Source of the DNA: Mesorhabditis belari
Taxonomy: Eukaryota; Nematoda; Chromadorea; Rhabditida; Rhabditidae
Reading direction: 5' to 3'
DNA: 64,000 bases
Assembly: GCA_958450365.1 (NCBI GenBank)
Contig: CAUEEP010000927.1
Coordinates: 976,001-1,040,000, forward strand
The notes under the pieces were generated by a model that was not told the origin of the DNA, did not search any database, and was given only the letters and a program-made list of their open reading frames with translations. Of this stretch, positions 32,646-45,464 are shown in pieces (the first letter of the stretch is position 1; every line of letters starts with the position of its first letter). The position numbers and the translations under genes were made by a program.

Positions 32646-32879
32646 AGTAACGCAAGTTTTGCTGAATGCAAGCATAAATTTTGATCCGATGTTGCTTTTT
32701 GCAGAAACAAAACAATTGAGACATCTCTATTCTAGATACATATTTAAAATACCATCTAATGAAATTAAAAGCTTGCTAGATATTTCTCTGTAATAGTTTA
32801 GCTGTATTTCACGTCCTACTTTGTACTTGTCTTTAATTTTTCCCCATTCTTTTAATATATTCTTGATTTAGTTATCGAC

Positions 32880-34918
32880 ATGCCGCTCAGTTCGATTCGA
32901 TTGGCGGTTGTAAAGGAGAAGAACCAGATGATCTTCGTCATCCACACGACTCAACCGTCGCGGCTCGTTCAAGTATGTTCTCTTTTGCTCATTTATAAGT
33001 AAAAAGTTTATTGTCTATTGACAATTCTATGAGGTAAATGGACATGTGTTTGGTTTAAAATGTCAACTCTTTTTATTATGAATACTTTAGGAAGCATTTC
33101 AAAACCTCGCTGCGTTGCCTCTCGATGAAGTGTCGGTGAAGCGCTTTCACACAGAATATGATACTTGGTAAGTTTGGATTAAATTGATTAGAAGGAGTAA
33201 CTAAACTAAGCTGGATTAAGAAAAATGTAACGTTTCATATAACAATTCTTTAGGCATCAGATCTTCTGCAAGAGCGAAGTCGAACCGATGAAAGACGCGA
33301 GGCTGGAAGGAGGTCATCTATTGTATACGGTAATTCTATTCATTTAAGCTCTATCTTAAAATGTTCTTTCAGTTGCTTTCCGATAGTTGGAAGCGGCTCT
33401 TTAAAGTGGAGGAAGGAAAGAGCTTTCAAGAATTTTTCGACCAAAACCTTGTGCCAATGTACAAGGAAGACGACAAAGACGTGAACAACTTCGAATTTAT
33501 GTTCTATCGCAGGTAAACGTTTTTGGTGAATGTAGTAGAGATAAAGGTTTAACAGGATGAATTCGAGAACATGAGGCATACTTGAAACAATACATTATGA
33601 GTTTTGTTTAGGCATTCGTCCGAGACGGCAAACGTTTTACCTTCATATGATGATCGTCTCCGATACGATGAGATCGCGAAGATTACCCAAGAAGTCGACG
33701 ATTTGGACGAAGGCTGCGAGCAAGAAGCAGCAATGTATAAGGTTTGTAATATCTATGCCGAATGCAGGAGATTGAATATCTGTTATAACAATTAAACGAA
33801 ATAATTCTTCTTTAGGAAAGGAAGCATCCATTGACGCTCGAGCTGTTACGTGAACTCCAAAACAAGCGTTCGATCACGCGGGGCTCTTGGATGATTTATT
33901 TGGTTTGCTTCTTTATATCACAAAGATAATTTTTTTCATTCCAGAATGCCCAACTTGTCATGCACCAATTCTTAAAACCAGCCCAAATTGTAAGTTGTTT
34001 TGGATTGTATTATCAAAATCTTTTTTACAAACGTGTTGTTCATTTTTTGTTTAGAGTGAGTTGCAACAAGATTACGTCACTTGGAAGGCGTGTCGAGACG
34101 TAGGTTTACTTTTTGCAAGTGGTCATCAGATTTTTAGGATTGGATGAAAATACCCGATGAGTTTCAAGGGTGTAAGGAGAAATGCCTAGAGTTACTGATT
34201 GCCGCAAAAGCCTCCGTCATTGAATGTAAGTTTTTAGTTAGTTTTATAATTTGGTTCATTGAGTAAGGTAAAGACCTGAATTTTTTTAGCTTTCTTCAAC
34301 GGTGAACTCTCGCAAATGCCATTCGTGGATCAAATCGCAATTAGGAGATTTGAGAACCGTGCTTTCATGGTGCGGGTGTTTAACAAGGTAGGCAAGTTTA
34401 TGAAATCTCCAACTTAATTAGTTGATCGTTATAACTTTGTATTCAGACCACGAAGTGTTTCAACACGGAACCACCAAAGCACACGCAGGCCACACAAGAT
34501 TTTGGACGAATGCTGACTTTTTTGAAGGAATTAGACGCCGAGCCATTTAAGGTAAAAGTTAGAAATTCCATTTTTTAGACATTATTGAGATTTTTTTATA
34601 GTCAGTTTAAAAACAGGTTTTTCTAAACAGTTAAAAAAATATAAATTATCCTCAAAATTACACTTTTATATTTAGGTTGCTCATGTGTTGACAAAAGTTT
34701 TCGGTGATGATTATCAATATCTTCAAATTAAATACAAGCCACATCTATATACGTAGGTTTTTCATTCAAAATTTCGTTATAAGTTAGAATTTCTTTTTAA
34801 AGCCGTATTGAGGTTTACTCTCTTTAGTTTGCTTCAAATTTACGACTGGGAGCCAAGGGCTGTCTGGACGAGCGTGGTTTATCGAATTCTCTTATCTAAT
34901 TACAATTTCACAATTTGA
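32880..34918 (+). CDS. Unrecognised protein, about 350 residues
   Basis: About 13 exons with consistent phases. Start MPLSSIRLAVVKEKNQMIFV at 32880; the ATG follows a TTTAG acceptor by eight bases. Later exons read EAFQNLAALPLDEVSVKRFH, SWKRLFKVEEGKSFQEFFDQ, EIAKITQEVDDLDEGCEQEA, HPLTLELLRELQNKRS, SFFNGELSQMPFVDQIAIRR, and finally LLQIYDWEPRAVWTSVVYRI with stop TGA at 34916-34918. The protein looks soluble, helical and charged, with no signal peptide or membrane segment and no motif that I can assign. AATAAA at 34980-34985 fits its 3' end. Confidence 0.7.
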
Positions 34919-34997
34919 TAGAATTTACTTGGTACACTGTTGTTATTGCGTTGAATCTGTTTTTTTTGTTGTTAGTCTCAATAAAGTTTTGGAATTG

Positions 34998-35149
34998 AAC
35001 TACGGTCGAACTTCGATACAACGAAACGTCCTTTGTAATGAACACTATTTTTGGTCCCAACGAAGGGTTTTACCTTAAAATGACCTTCGATATAACGAAC
35101 TTTTTGACCGGTCTCTTGAAGTTCGTTATATCAAAGTTCGACTGTACCC
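34998..35149. mobile_element. Inverted-repeat element with GGTCGAACTTCGATA ends
   Basis: The left end ACGGTCGAACTTCGATACAACG pairs with the right end TCGTTATATCAAAGTTCGAC. A repeated CTTCGATATAACGAAC block lies between. It is located just past the 3' end of the gene ending at 34918. Such TTCGATATAACGAA palindromes are typical of small Tc-like MITEs. Confidence 0.65.
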
Positions 35150-35255
35150 GTTTTCTTGTTGGTCCGAAAATAGGTCAAAGTCTTGCTTTAGTCATGAGCC
35201 AGTCGCAATATTCGAATATTGTATCTTGATTGGGTCATTGGAAGTTAAAGTTGAG

Positions 35256-38200
35256 TCAAATCTTTATTAGCAAATCTGTCCAATGCGAACTAGAAGCTCT
35301 TTCACACTCCTTTCTTCCGCGGCATTTTCGTAAAAGTCGCAATTGTAAGCTCAAGCTCTCGAGGGTGGACATGTCCAGTGAATAGACAACATTTGTTAAC
35401 TAAGCTTGAGATAAATTCTTGTACAAAATGATTCTTACTTGGAATGGATCGGTATTCAGATCATAATACGAAATGAATTCAGTCACGAATTCGCAATAGA
35501 GGAAATTGTGAGTCGAGTTCAACGTGCGAAGACACCAGTAAGTATTGCTGAAAGTGTTGAGATTCTAATGATTTAATATGATTGATACTTGTTTGAGTTT
35601 TGACAAAAGCAGAACTCGCCGAACTCTTCAGGCCATAAAGGAGGGGTTCTCCAATGGGAAGCACCGTGAGTGAAACAGTTCATTTGTGGCAATGAGCACG
35701 AATGAGGACCGCTAAAGTTTAAACCTTTTAAATTACTGTAATACTTATATAGAAACCAAATTGTTCAGGTATTACTATAACTGACGAACCAGAAAGTTCT
35801 ATTTGAATCGATTTTTTGAAAGCAAACTCACTTCTTGAATTGTTTCTTTGCTCTTCTATACGCAATTAAATCATTCTCGAGCTCGTTTTCAAATTTTTCC
35901 ATATCTTTTCTAAAGTTTTCCCCAATGATTTGGAACTCTAAAGTTTTCCCAATGATTTGAAAAAAACTAACAATGGATGATCGATACTTGTGAAATTTCC
36001 TTCACAATCACAGATAGACATTTTTTCTCGTTTCATTCGTTTCTGAGAATCCTTTTCGAAATCAAAAACCCCTTGGTGCCAATTTGAGGAATTTTTCATC
36101 TCTTCCACATAAATTTCAAACAAAAATTGATCAATGAGTGTTTCCTGAAAATACTTTTTTTTTTATGAACACTTTTTAGATTATAATATAATACCTGATT
36201 CTCCTCTCTCTTCTTTCTCACTTTGCAATCACAACCATTTCTCTTCCGATGATGACATTTATAGATTCGCCAACGTCCATCTTCCGCGATATAGCATTTC
36301 CAGAGCTGAAAGTAGGGGAAAGTTAAAAGAAAGCTACAATATGCAAACAACAAGCTTTTTACAATGTCTCACTTGACTCTGACTGCACGGAGCACTCCAT
36401 TTCCCAGTCAAACATTCTTTTGCTAATCTCGCCTCTTTGCTGTATTTGGCTTTCTGACGCATCCACCGATCCCGCACTTGTTTCAGTTTAGGCATCTTTC
36501 TAAAAACGACTTAACATCTAACTGTTAGGCTTATGATCAGAGTTCAAATGATTTCTGAGTTAACTTACCCTCTTTCGATGAGCAGAGTGTCACGCCAGGG
36601 TGCCACCATTTCAGCTTTCTTCTCATCTATTAAGAGAAAATTTTAGACTAAAAATAAAAGAAACTTTTCTCAAGAGCTATTAGATCTAATAATGATCGAC
36701 CGTCCATTGAATCAGGAATTTCTAATTCAGCCATATGCAGAATTGTGGGCGCGATGTCGATGTTGGCGACTGGTTTGCGGATTCTGGATTGTGGATTACC
36801 AGAAAGTGAGCAAATGAGCAATCAGGTATTCTCAGCAAAAGAGTTTATTTTAAACAACTTACGTCAAATTCTTCGGCAAACCAGGTCCTCGCATCAAGAA
36901 AGGCACTCGAATATCGAATTCGTAGGGCATATTCTTTCCCTAAAATATTTGACATCTTTATAAAAATCATCTTTGTTTATCAAAAACCTTGATCAATCCG
37001 AATTGTCCCAAATGATAGCCATGATCGGATGTATAAATCACATAACTATTCGCCAATTGATTCTCATCGCGCAGAGTGGTTAGGATCTAAAATCCATTTA
37101 CTTAAGAAGAAGAATTCCTAATAGACGGGCTTTTTGTAGAAAACGAGTCAGTTTTTTTTCTAAAGATTAGATACAATTCTAGTTTGAGCTTTAGAAAACG
37201 AGAGCTGTTTGTTAAAATGTGGAATTGACTCTCGTTTTCTATAAAAGGCTAATGTATAATACCTTGTGCACAGAGTCATCAACACTTTGAAGTGTTTGAA
37301 TTCGTCGGCGATGGAGAATATCGGTGAAAGCAACGTGAACCTAAATGCTGACCTAGAGTCAGCTTTTAAAGTCTTCAATCAATTACCGGTTCCATTTTCC
37401 CTGTGTGTTGTAGAATCCACTGTTTGTCGGGGTTTGGAGCATAATTCCAGGACTCGGTTCTAAATTTAATTGTGCTTTTCAAAAGAATTTATTCTTGTGC
37501 ACAGATTGTATGTTTCCATTCTTTCAAGTAAAATTCTTTACCGATGAGTAAAGATTTCTGGAAAGAGATTGCTGTATTGTGGAGCTGGATCTTCTGGACC
37601 GTGTGGAGCCGGATAGGATAAAACGACGAGAAATGGTTGCTCTGGAGTGTAGAAGAGATGGGTGGAGATCCAATCGAGAGAAGCATTTGTAATCACATCC
37701 GATAGATAATCCTGAAACGTTTTTAAGGTTATATTATTTTATATTATTATATTAGGTTATATTAGGTTATATTAGGTTATATTATTTTATAAGGTTATCT
37801 TATCAAGTACTTTACGAGGTATTAGTTATCTACCAGTTATCTAGAAAGCCTTTTCGTTTCTTTTCGTACTTTTAAAACCAACAAATGCACTAATTAAACT
37901 ACGATTTCTTTCATTAGAAAAGCCAATTATTTTTCTGCTTGAAAGTGAATCGAAATTGATTTAAAAAGATGGGAAATTGACCAAGAAACACTTTTGATTT
38001 AGAGTAATAGTAAATAGTACCTTCATAGTACCTTCATAGTAGTAAAGTAATAGTACCTTCATAATGACGTTGCGCAGTGTTGCGTAGTCTAACTTTGAAC
38101 GCGGTTTTCTCGATACTTGTTTAAGCTACAATGCGCGCTTAGGTATCAAAAAATAGCTGAAATTCAGGGCTATTTTTTGATACCAAAAAGACGCATTTTT

Positions 38201-39993
38201 TTGAAAGTACAAGGGCGAAATGTTTGAAAAGTCTTTGAAAACGAATTAAAACTTTTATCCTTAATTTACCGTTTCGTATTTTGCCCCAAATTTTTGCTTC
38301 TTTCCATTGACATTTAGTGTGTAATTGTAGAAGCGACTATTTCGAAGAAGACCCATCCAATGTGACCAACCGGGAGGCACATATTGACCATTGTACTCGT
38401 TCAGATATTTGCCTAGAGTGATATTTGAAAGTTATTGTTTACTTGCTTGCTTGCTTGCTTGCTAACATTGTTTTATTGGATTGTCCAGTTATGAATGCGC
38501 GTTTTTACTATTTTATAAATTTCTCAAGATATCGAACAGATGTATATGAGTGTGATATATCATTCGAAAGCTGAAGATCTCCTCTACATTTTGAAATAAA
38601 AAAGTTTTTGAATTCATTCAACTTTTTGGGAAATTTACTACACAAAGGGAGAGGTCGTTTTCGAAAAAACCCATTTCAGCTTAGAGCTATTCCTCAAGTT
38701 TTATAATAATAATACTTTATTCAAACGATAAAGTGAAAGAAATCATAGAGAAATGCACAGTGATACTTAATCATACAATACATACTGAAATCAATAAGCC
38801 AATTACTTACGGCAAAGAGCCACTAGATCTAAAGCATCGATACGTTTCTTGAATATGAAAAGCGACTGAATTTCTCGTATGTCGTTTGGGAGCAAGTTGG
38901 TGTAAAATAACCGCCCAGAAAAGTAAAGATGCTCTGAAGTTGTTATATCTTAATAAAAAATTGTGTTGATATATCTATTGGCCAAACATCAAACGGCCAA
39001 CTCAATTTGAGCGGAGCCAAAACTTGATCCAAAGGCACCCTTCCATTTTTTGGCCACCTCTTCTTCTGTGCAGTCAAGTTGCCCAAAAGCTGAACAAATT
39101 CAAAGACTTTTTATATCAAAATGTAGAGGAGATCTTCAGCTTTCGAATCATACTCATATATATCTTTTTCTTGATTTCGGTATCTTGAGAAATTTACAAA
39201 ATAGTAAAAAACGCGCATTCATAACTGGACATAATAGCTAAAGTAACATTGTTTACTCACCAAAATACGCTGTTTTATAACCGCTTTCTTTAAGATGAAC
39301 ACCGAAAGTGTGTGGCTCAAAGTGTTTTCTAAAGATTTCTCCTTTTTTTTTCTAGAACTAAATTCTTTTTAAAAACCTCCACATGGCACCCGAGCAATTG
39401 TTGTTATTTGTGTGTACATTGTGATTGTGAACATAGAGCCCGGTGAGAATCGAGGAACGGCCTGAAATTAGGCAAATCTGGCTTGATTTATGTGTCGATA
39501 TCAAGTCTAACAATTGAAGAATAGATTAGCATTGATACTTGGCAACAATGGTGTAAATGATCAGCGACATACTTGGACAACAAATCGGAGTCGTGACAAA
39601 GCCGCCGCTAAACTCGACACCTTTTTCCTTAAATAGATTACCATTAATACTTGAAGGTTTTATGAGGCTGGAAGAGATTTTTAGAGTTAGGGGAAAGCTG
39701 TTTTCACAAACCTGTAATAATTTCCTTGTTTTTGGCATAAAATCCATTGATCCAAGCTCAATATCTTGATCATCCGTTAATATTAAAATCACATTTTTTC
39801 GACTAAAAAATAAATTTTTTAAGCCAAAAACAAACAAATAAACCTTTCCAAAAAGCTTAAATAAAGAAAGAAAATAAATAGAATAAGTAGAAGATTCATT
39901 TGATAAGTAGAATTTTAGAAAAAAACCATTGGGCAATTGTGATTTTGATCTTGTGTTTTTGATCACACATCTGGCCGATTTATTACACCTCAT
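35256..39993 (-). CDS. sul-1: Extracellular heparan-sulfate 6-O-endosulfatase (SULF)
   Basis: Removes 6-O-sulfate from heparan sulfate outside the cell and so tunes growth-factor signalling. About 16 exons on the minus strand, all recognisable: [37 protein letters not shown], whose Cys-x-Pro-Ser-Arg formylglycine signature is cut by an intron (39585-39463) and completed by [122 protein letters not shown]; a basic hydrophilic domain ([20 protein letters not shown]); and the SULF C-terminus [40 protein letters not shown]. Stop at 35256. Domain order and length fit the family. The N-terminus is uncertain: the frame above 39993 reads LIPVLLFFLSSPQSSS, a good signal peptide, but without an ATG. 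Confidence 0.93.
38030..38215. repeat. Internal fragment of the TACCGTAAATACTG MITE family
   Basis: Contains ATAATGACGTTGCGCAGTGT, GCTACAATGCGCGCTTAGGT and the GGTATCAAAAAATAGC hairpin of the family, but lacks both intact termini. Found in a SULF intron. Confidence 0.7.
38474..39233. mobile_element. Foldback element FB1, second copy, carrying a gene fragment
   Basis: The left end TATTGGATTGTCCAGTTATG and the right end CGCGCATTCATAACTGGACA match FB1 at 14415-15391, as do the inner blocks CTCAAGTTTTAT and TAAAATAACCGCCCAGAAAAG. Between these two blocks about 200 nt are inserted; 38709-38882 of this insert equals 6661-6834. It lies in a SULF intron. Confidence 0.85.
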
Positions 39994-41573
39994 TGAGGAA
40001 GATTGAGGAGAGGAAAGAAAAAAAAGAAGAACAGGAATCAATGGGATTCACTCATTAATCAATACGAGTTTGTATGTGCGTAGGTTTTAGGGAAACTCTC
40101 TGTACCCAAATCTTTGCTCAATAGCTCATTAACGCTAATGATTAGAGGGTAGTCCTCTCAAGGAATAGTGTGAAATAGGAAACGGGTTAGGTCGAAATTA
40201 ACTGAATATCTTGAATCTTTCCTTTTAAAGGATCACTACGCTTAAACCCTTTGATCAATCCCCAAATTTGGCTGTATTTTTGCCAAAAACTCGACATTTT
40301 GCCAAGCCAAAAACAACCGAGGCACGCAAAGCTGAAACTGAGCTGAAAAATATGCAAAACCCAAAGCTTTTTTCATATCTACAAGATGTTCTCTAGCTTC
40401 GAGGTATAGTAAAACTTTTTAAAACAACTCTTCTCAGAATCTTAAACTAAAGATATAGTGTACTGAAGGTATTCAACGTTTTTCCTTTTCCCAATAAGGC
40501 TTTAAGGAGTTGCTTTCTTGAATTCATCAATTCGAGTTCGATTTTCATTTCGGATCTCATTCATCAGTTCAGTTTATCTTGGTTTGATAGAGGGGGTTCG
40601 AATTGGAACCGATTTTCACTGGAACCAAATCATCGGTGGGTGTAGTATTATAATTTTTGATGAGGGTTTTTTGCAGAAATGAGTCATTTCTATTTCGTGT
40701 CAAATTTAAAGCGATTTCGACTCTTTTTTACATCTATATTCTCCAACTCCGGGATATCGAAAAACTTTTTGCCGGGCCATCAGGGTGTGGAATTTGTAGA
40801 GGGGAATTGCGCAAATTTGGGGCAGAAATTGGGGCCGAGAGCAGCGAGGAGATGGCTCGTTTACTCACAACTCCTTCCTCTTTAAGGATTCCTTTAATAT
40901 CAGGTCGCGGGCGATTACACGACCGCACAAAGAACATCTCGCACACAGGGAAATCTTTTGCTCTGATGCTCTGCTTCTTTTGACTCCCAGATGAGAAGCC
41001 AAAAATTTGTATCCGGGGGTTTTCAGGGTCGAGGAATTGATTGGTGTTGGTCATTTTGTCGCATCTTATGCCAAAACGGTCACTTTGGGTAGTCTTACAA
41101 TTAGATGATTCCTTTATCTAAAGATCGTTCACTATAATAAATAGCTGACTTTAAATTCTTTTCTGTAAAAGATACCAAAAGTATACAGCTTTAATTAAAG
41201 TCGTTCTCAAAATTCGACACATTTTAATAGAAACAACTTTTGTTTTTAAGTCTAAGTGCAGTGCCCGCATTTCCCCAAACCCCTGCGCACGTCATTTCCC
41301 GTACTTGATCTCGAGACTCACCCATTCCATGCCAATCAATCCAACAAACTCTTTCAAAAACAAAAATTAAACATTCAAACGATCGTTTTCCTTTAGAATT
41401 TTCTCTTGTTTTCTCTTGTTTTTGATTTTCCTTTTTTGACCGAAGGACTTTACGACTTTTCTCCTCACTCTTTTCTCAATTTTCCTCCCGAAAAATCTCA
41501 GGGTAAAATCATTTCGAAAGTCGCTTTCCAAAATCAACCTGAATTCTTGATTCTTTTATATTTTTCCTGTGAT

Positions 41574-43390
41574 ATGGGGAATTCACATTCGAATGGGACA
41601 AATCTGATGAGCTCTGATATCGAGCGATTGATGAGAGAAACTGGATGTGGGATTTGAATTCTATGCAATAGTTGATGCAAAATTATAGTTTAGTTGATGG
41701 TAAAGGTTGTTAAATATTCAGTTTAGAATGATTTTGAGCTAAATCAAGATTCGAGTCTGAATCCCATCACAAATTTGACTGGTCTTTTCCAGTTCTATGA
41801 AGAATAAGACAATGAGCCAGTGTGTCTTTTCCAGTTCTATAAAGGATAAGACGATGAACCAGTCTGCTTGTCATTGTTAAACCTAGTTTATGAAATAGCA
41901 AAATACTAATGAATAATGAAGCAAACTGATCATTCACAATCAACAACTTTTCTGTACCAAAGAAATCTCATGCTCGATTTATGATCGTTTTTTTCAGTCT
42001 CTCGTGATCAACTCAAACATCTTTATGTTCGTTTTTGTTACATCGACAAAAAGGGTTTGTAACTTGAACAGTTCAAGGACATCAACACGATCTTAGGTCG
42101 AGGATATTTGACGCCAGAAGATTTCACTGCAATTTCTGAATTGACACTAAACCCGCTTGGAGCAAGGATTGTTGGCACGCTTTTCACTCATGCGTTAGTT
42201 TTATAAAAGTTCTATTTAGATAATTCAAAAAGATAAACATTTGATAGGAGGTGGTAAAAAATATTTTTATTATCCATTTTTATAAGTACCCAGCCTACGT
42301 TCATTTACTTACCGTAAATACTGTAATTGGACCTCTAATAGTACCCCAGACATCCGCACGAAATAAGGCAAAAAAAACACACTCTCTATCAGAATTTCAC
42401 GTTTGAATATTCATTTGACGCAGAAAATTGTGGTAAATCGAATGGTAAAGAAATTCTCGAAATCCGTCTGACTTGATTTTTTGAAAACACCTTTTATCGA
42501 AAAAACCACACTTTTACAATCAACTCGCTCGTCGCGATCAACTTTCGGTGGCTCGTTCTCAGCGTGGTCGAAAGATTGCGCCCTCAAAACCTATAACTTT
42601 TGTGTGGACGTGTGCAAAGATCATTTTGATACCAAAAAAATAAAAATTGATCAACTCTGCGAAGACTTGATGCCTTTTTAAGTTGAAAATGATGTTTTTT
42701 AACTTTCTGTAGTACCTCCCTCTAATAATACCCCACCTTAGACGGGGAGAGAAAAAAATAGTACCTCGTGGGGTCCAATTACAGTATTTACGGTAAGTTA
42801 TCGTATCATGAATGATTCGTTAAGCTTTATGGTAACTTTACAGCGGCTGTGAAGAGCCAAAAATGGTTTTTCGTCAATTCGTGCACGTTCTCTCAACTTT
42901 TCGCCCAATCGACAACCATTCGAGAACACTCGTCAATGCAAAGATCCAAAAGATGAGATGTGAGTCTTGAAAAGATATCAGTAACAATTAAATTATTTCA
43001 AGTTGCTTTTGAAATCTGTGATGTTGATGGGAATGGGTATATCACGAGGAACGATTTTCGAAAGACATTGGCAAAAGTGCTTGGGACAAAGATACCGATT
43101 GATCGAGTGAGTCATTGAAATCATTTTCGAATTATATCAATCTTTATGAAATGATTTTTTGATCTAGATTGATCAAATCTTTGACTTGTCAATCTCTGAA
43201 TCCGACGGTGATCAAGATGAGAAAATCTCGTTTAACGAATTTTGCAAGTAATTTAACCACAAAAATCTCATCCATCACTTATTATTAAAGAAGATTATCA
43301 AGATTAGTATCACATTTTATGATTATACTTTGTTATTCTAGAGCAATGGATAATGTGGAGGTGGTGAAGAGGATGAGTATCTACCTATGA
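41574..43390 (+). CDS. Calcineurin-B-homologous EF-hand protein (CHP)
   Basis: CHP proteins are N-myristoylated calcium sensors that bind Na+/H+ exchangers and traffic with membranes. Start MGNSHSNGTNLMSSDIERLM (41574): Gly2 with Ser6 suits N-myristoylation. Next exons: VSRDQLKHLYVRFCYIDKKG, then RGYLTPEDFTAISELTLNPL (family ELAINPLGDRI) and GARIVGTLFTH; FRQFVHVLSTFRPIDNHSRT (family AHFRPI); FAFEICDVDGNGYITRDDF, an EF-hand with Asp-x-Asp-x-Asn-Gly-x-Ile; IDQIFDLSISESDGDQDEKI with FNEFCKAMD, a second one; and finally VVKRMSIYL with stop at 43388-43390. A TAA at 42059 is removed by a 42-nt intron (GTTTGT to TTAG). The intron near 42.3-42.8 kb holds a MITE. Length about 190 residues, as in the family. 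Confidence 0.88.
42310..42795. mobile_element. TACCGTAAATACTG-ended element with a different interior
   Basis: Termini TACCGTAAATACTGTAATTG and CAATTACAGTATTTACGGTA with flanking TA. The 440-nt interior is unrelated to the other copies: it lacks the AAAAAATAGC hairpin and includes a 66-codon open frame (FCVDVCKDHFDTKKIKIDQL). It may be a second subfamily or a copy that picked up other DNA. In a CHP intron. Confidence 0.75.
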
Positions 43391-43997
43391 AAGTTTGATT
43401 GCTCAGAAAGCTCAGAAACATTTATTTCCTTCATTGATTTCCTTCATCGATTTCCTTCATTCATTTTCTTTATTGATTTCAAATAAATCTCCGATAGACC
43501 TAGCAATTTGCATTTATTTTTTAAAAAAGAAAGAAACAACAAATAGAAAAACTTGTATACAAATCATCATTAGATTTGCGTTTTGTGCTTGAAAATTCTC
43601 TTTCTAATGAAACACACTCTTTCTGATGCACTTAATTTACTATTTTGCTTTACTGATAGCTTCACTAGACTGTTCTTTGTGCTTAAAAATAGAAATAGAA
43701 ACACAAGCTTTCTAGCGTGCTGGCAGTTAGATATAAAAAGACGACTCGATTGGTTTCTTGGTTGGTTCTATTGGTTCTTTTGCTTAAAATGGAAACGCAA
43801 TCTCTTTAGCATACTCATTTTCGATTTCTCTTCTTTACACTTTTTAGAAGGAATGCCGAAAACTTTAAGTTCTTTAAGGACTTTAAGGTTTTTTAAAGAA
43901 ACCTTTAAGATTCTTTAAGTTTAAGAAAAATTATTACCTTTAAGTCTTTAAGTCATAACTTTCTGGGCTTTCCTCAAAATAGGGATTCTTTATGAAT

Positions 43998-44706
43998 TAT
44001 TGGGTTGGGGAGAATGAGTCGGCGCCGAAAAACAAAGAAATTTCTAAAACTTATAGCAGACTTTGTCAAATGATATGCGTTTGATATGAGTAGAATGGTT
44101 AACTAATTCTCTACAAAATGACATTTAAAAGAAAATTCAAACAGCGCCTCCGCTCAAGAAAAAGCCATTTTTTCACAAAAACTACAAACTGTGATCTAGA
44201 AAAAACCATTGGTGGGATCTTCCTGCAAATTTGGCAACTTAAGTAATTCAATGTGCTCTATCTTTTTTATATAAACACCAAAGAAGGTTTATGTGAAAGA
44301 AACTGTTCAAATGATGAGTCGGACTCTTTGCCATTTTAACCAGCTAAACATTTTTTTCACAAAAACTACAAACTGTCATCTAGAGTAAACGGTTGGAGGG
44401 ATCTTCCTGAAAATTTGGTAACTTATGTAATTGAGTGTGCTCTATCTTTTTTATATAAACACCAAAGGAGGTTTATGTGAAAGAAACTGTTCAAGCAATG
44501 AGTCGGACTTTTTGTCATTTTGATTAGCTGTGTTTGGGAATCCATAAAATCCCAAAAAAGAAAAGCTTTGTGGAATCTCTCAAAAGCCATTTTGTAAAGA
44601 AATAGTCGACCATTTTGATGAAACAAAACGTGTATTTAAAGAAGGTTTTATGGGTGCAAAAAGTTTCTTTAAATTTCGGCGCTGACTCATTCTCCCCAAC
44701 CCAATA
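43998..44706. mobile_element. TATTGGGTTGGGGAGAATGAG inverted-repeat element
   Basis: Ends TATTGGGTTGGGGAGAATGA and complement, continuing GTCGGCGCC, TA-flanked, 709 bp. The middle holds two direct copies of a 150-nt unit (CACAAAAACTACAAACTG, CTTTTTTATATAAACACCAA). There is no intact transposase. A shortened copy lies at 61061-61385. Confidence 0.8.
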
Positions 44707-45069
44707 CTTGCAAACATTTGCCAAAAGTTTGACTTTATAAAAGCACAAATCTATTAGTGTTTTCAGTTCTGTTTCCATTTAGTGTTTTTTTTTATTCGAT
44801 ATATACGATAAAGGTGTGTTACTGAAAGAGCTTTTCTTTGGAGTTCACCTATATACTTTCACCCCCAGCAAATCACCCTCTCATCTACACCAATTTTCCC
44901 AGCTCACCTTGTTTTCTTGTTTCTCTCTTGTTTTCTTCCACGCTTACAACGTATCATTTCGTAATGTTTTTATCTAAAAAATGTTTTAGAATTATTTTTT
45001 AAAAAGTATTTAAAGTTTATCTTTTGAAAGAGATTCGAATCTTGATTGGAATCAAGCTACAAATGTACT

Positions 45070-45464
45070 TACCGTAAATACTGTAATAGTACCCTACCCC
45101 CCTCGTACAGTCGCGTAGTCGCAAAAGTTTTTTTGGTATTTCATTTTTTTCAAAGCGCCCGTACTTTCAAAAAATGCGTCTTTTGTATCAAAAAATAGCT
45201 GAAATTCAGGGCTATTTTTTGATACCTAAGCGCGCATTGTAGCATATACCAATGTCAAGAAAAATTCGTTCAAAGCTAGACTACGCAACACTCCGCACCG
45301 TCATTATCTTTGGTATCAAAAAATAGCCCTGAATTTCAGCTATTTTTTGATACCTAAGCGCGCATTGTAGCATAAACTAGTGTCGAGAAAAACTCGTTCA
45401 AACCTAGACTACGCGATACTCCGCACCGTCATTATGGGGGTGGGGTACTATTACAGTTACGGTA
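45070..45464. mobile_element. TACCGTAAATACTG-family MITE, copy 4
   Basis: Left end TACCGTAAATACTGTAATAG, right end ATTACAGTTACGGTA (short deletion in the terminal repeat). Two hairpin blocks in opposite orientation, as in copies 2 and 3. Located between CHP and the next plus-strand gene. An AAAAG short tandem repeat follows at 45709-45745; otherwise 45,470-46,300 shows no gene. Confidence 0.8.

Noticed and set aside
40657..41054. Overlapping open frames of about 106-108 codons on both strands upstream of CHP
   Set aside because: Both strands are open over the same stretch, with no splice pattern, no family and low-complexity composition. It could be a small gene, but I cannot support it.
42056..42064. 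In-frame TAA in the CHP coding region, looking like a broken gene
   Set aside because: Removing a 42-nt GT-AG intron (from GTTTGT to CTTAG) deletes the stop and restores the family alignment KKG-RGYLTPEDF.
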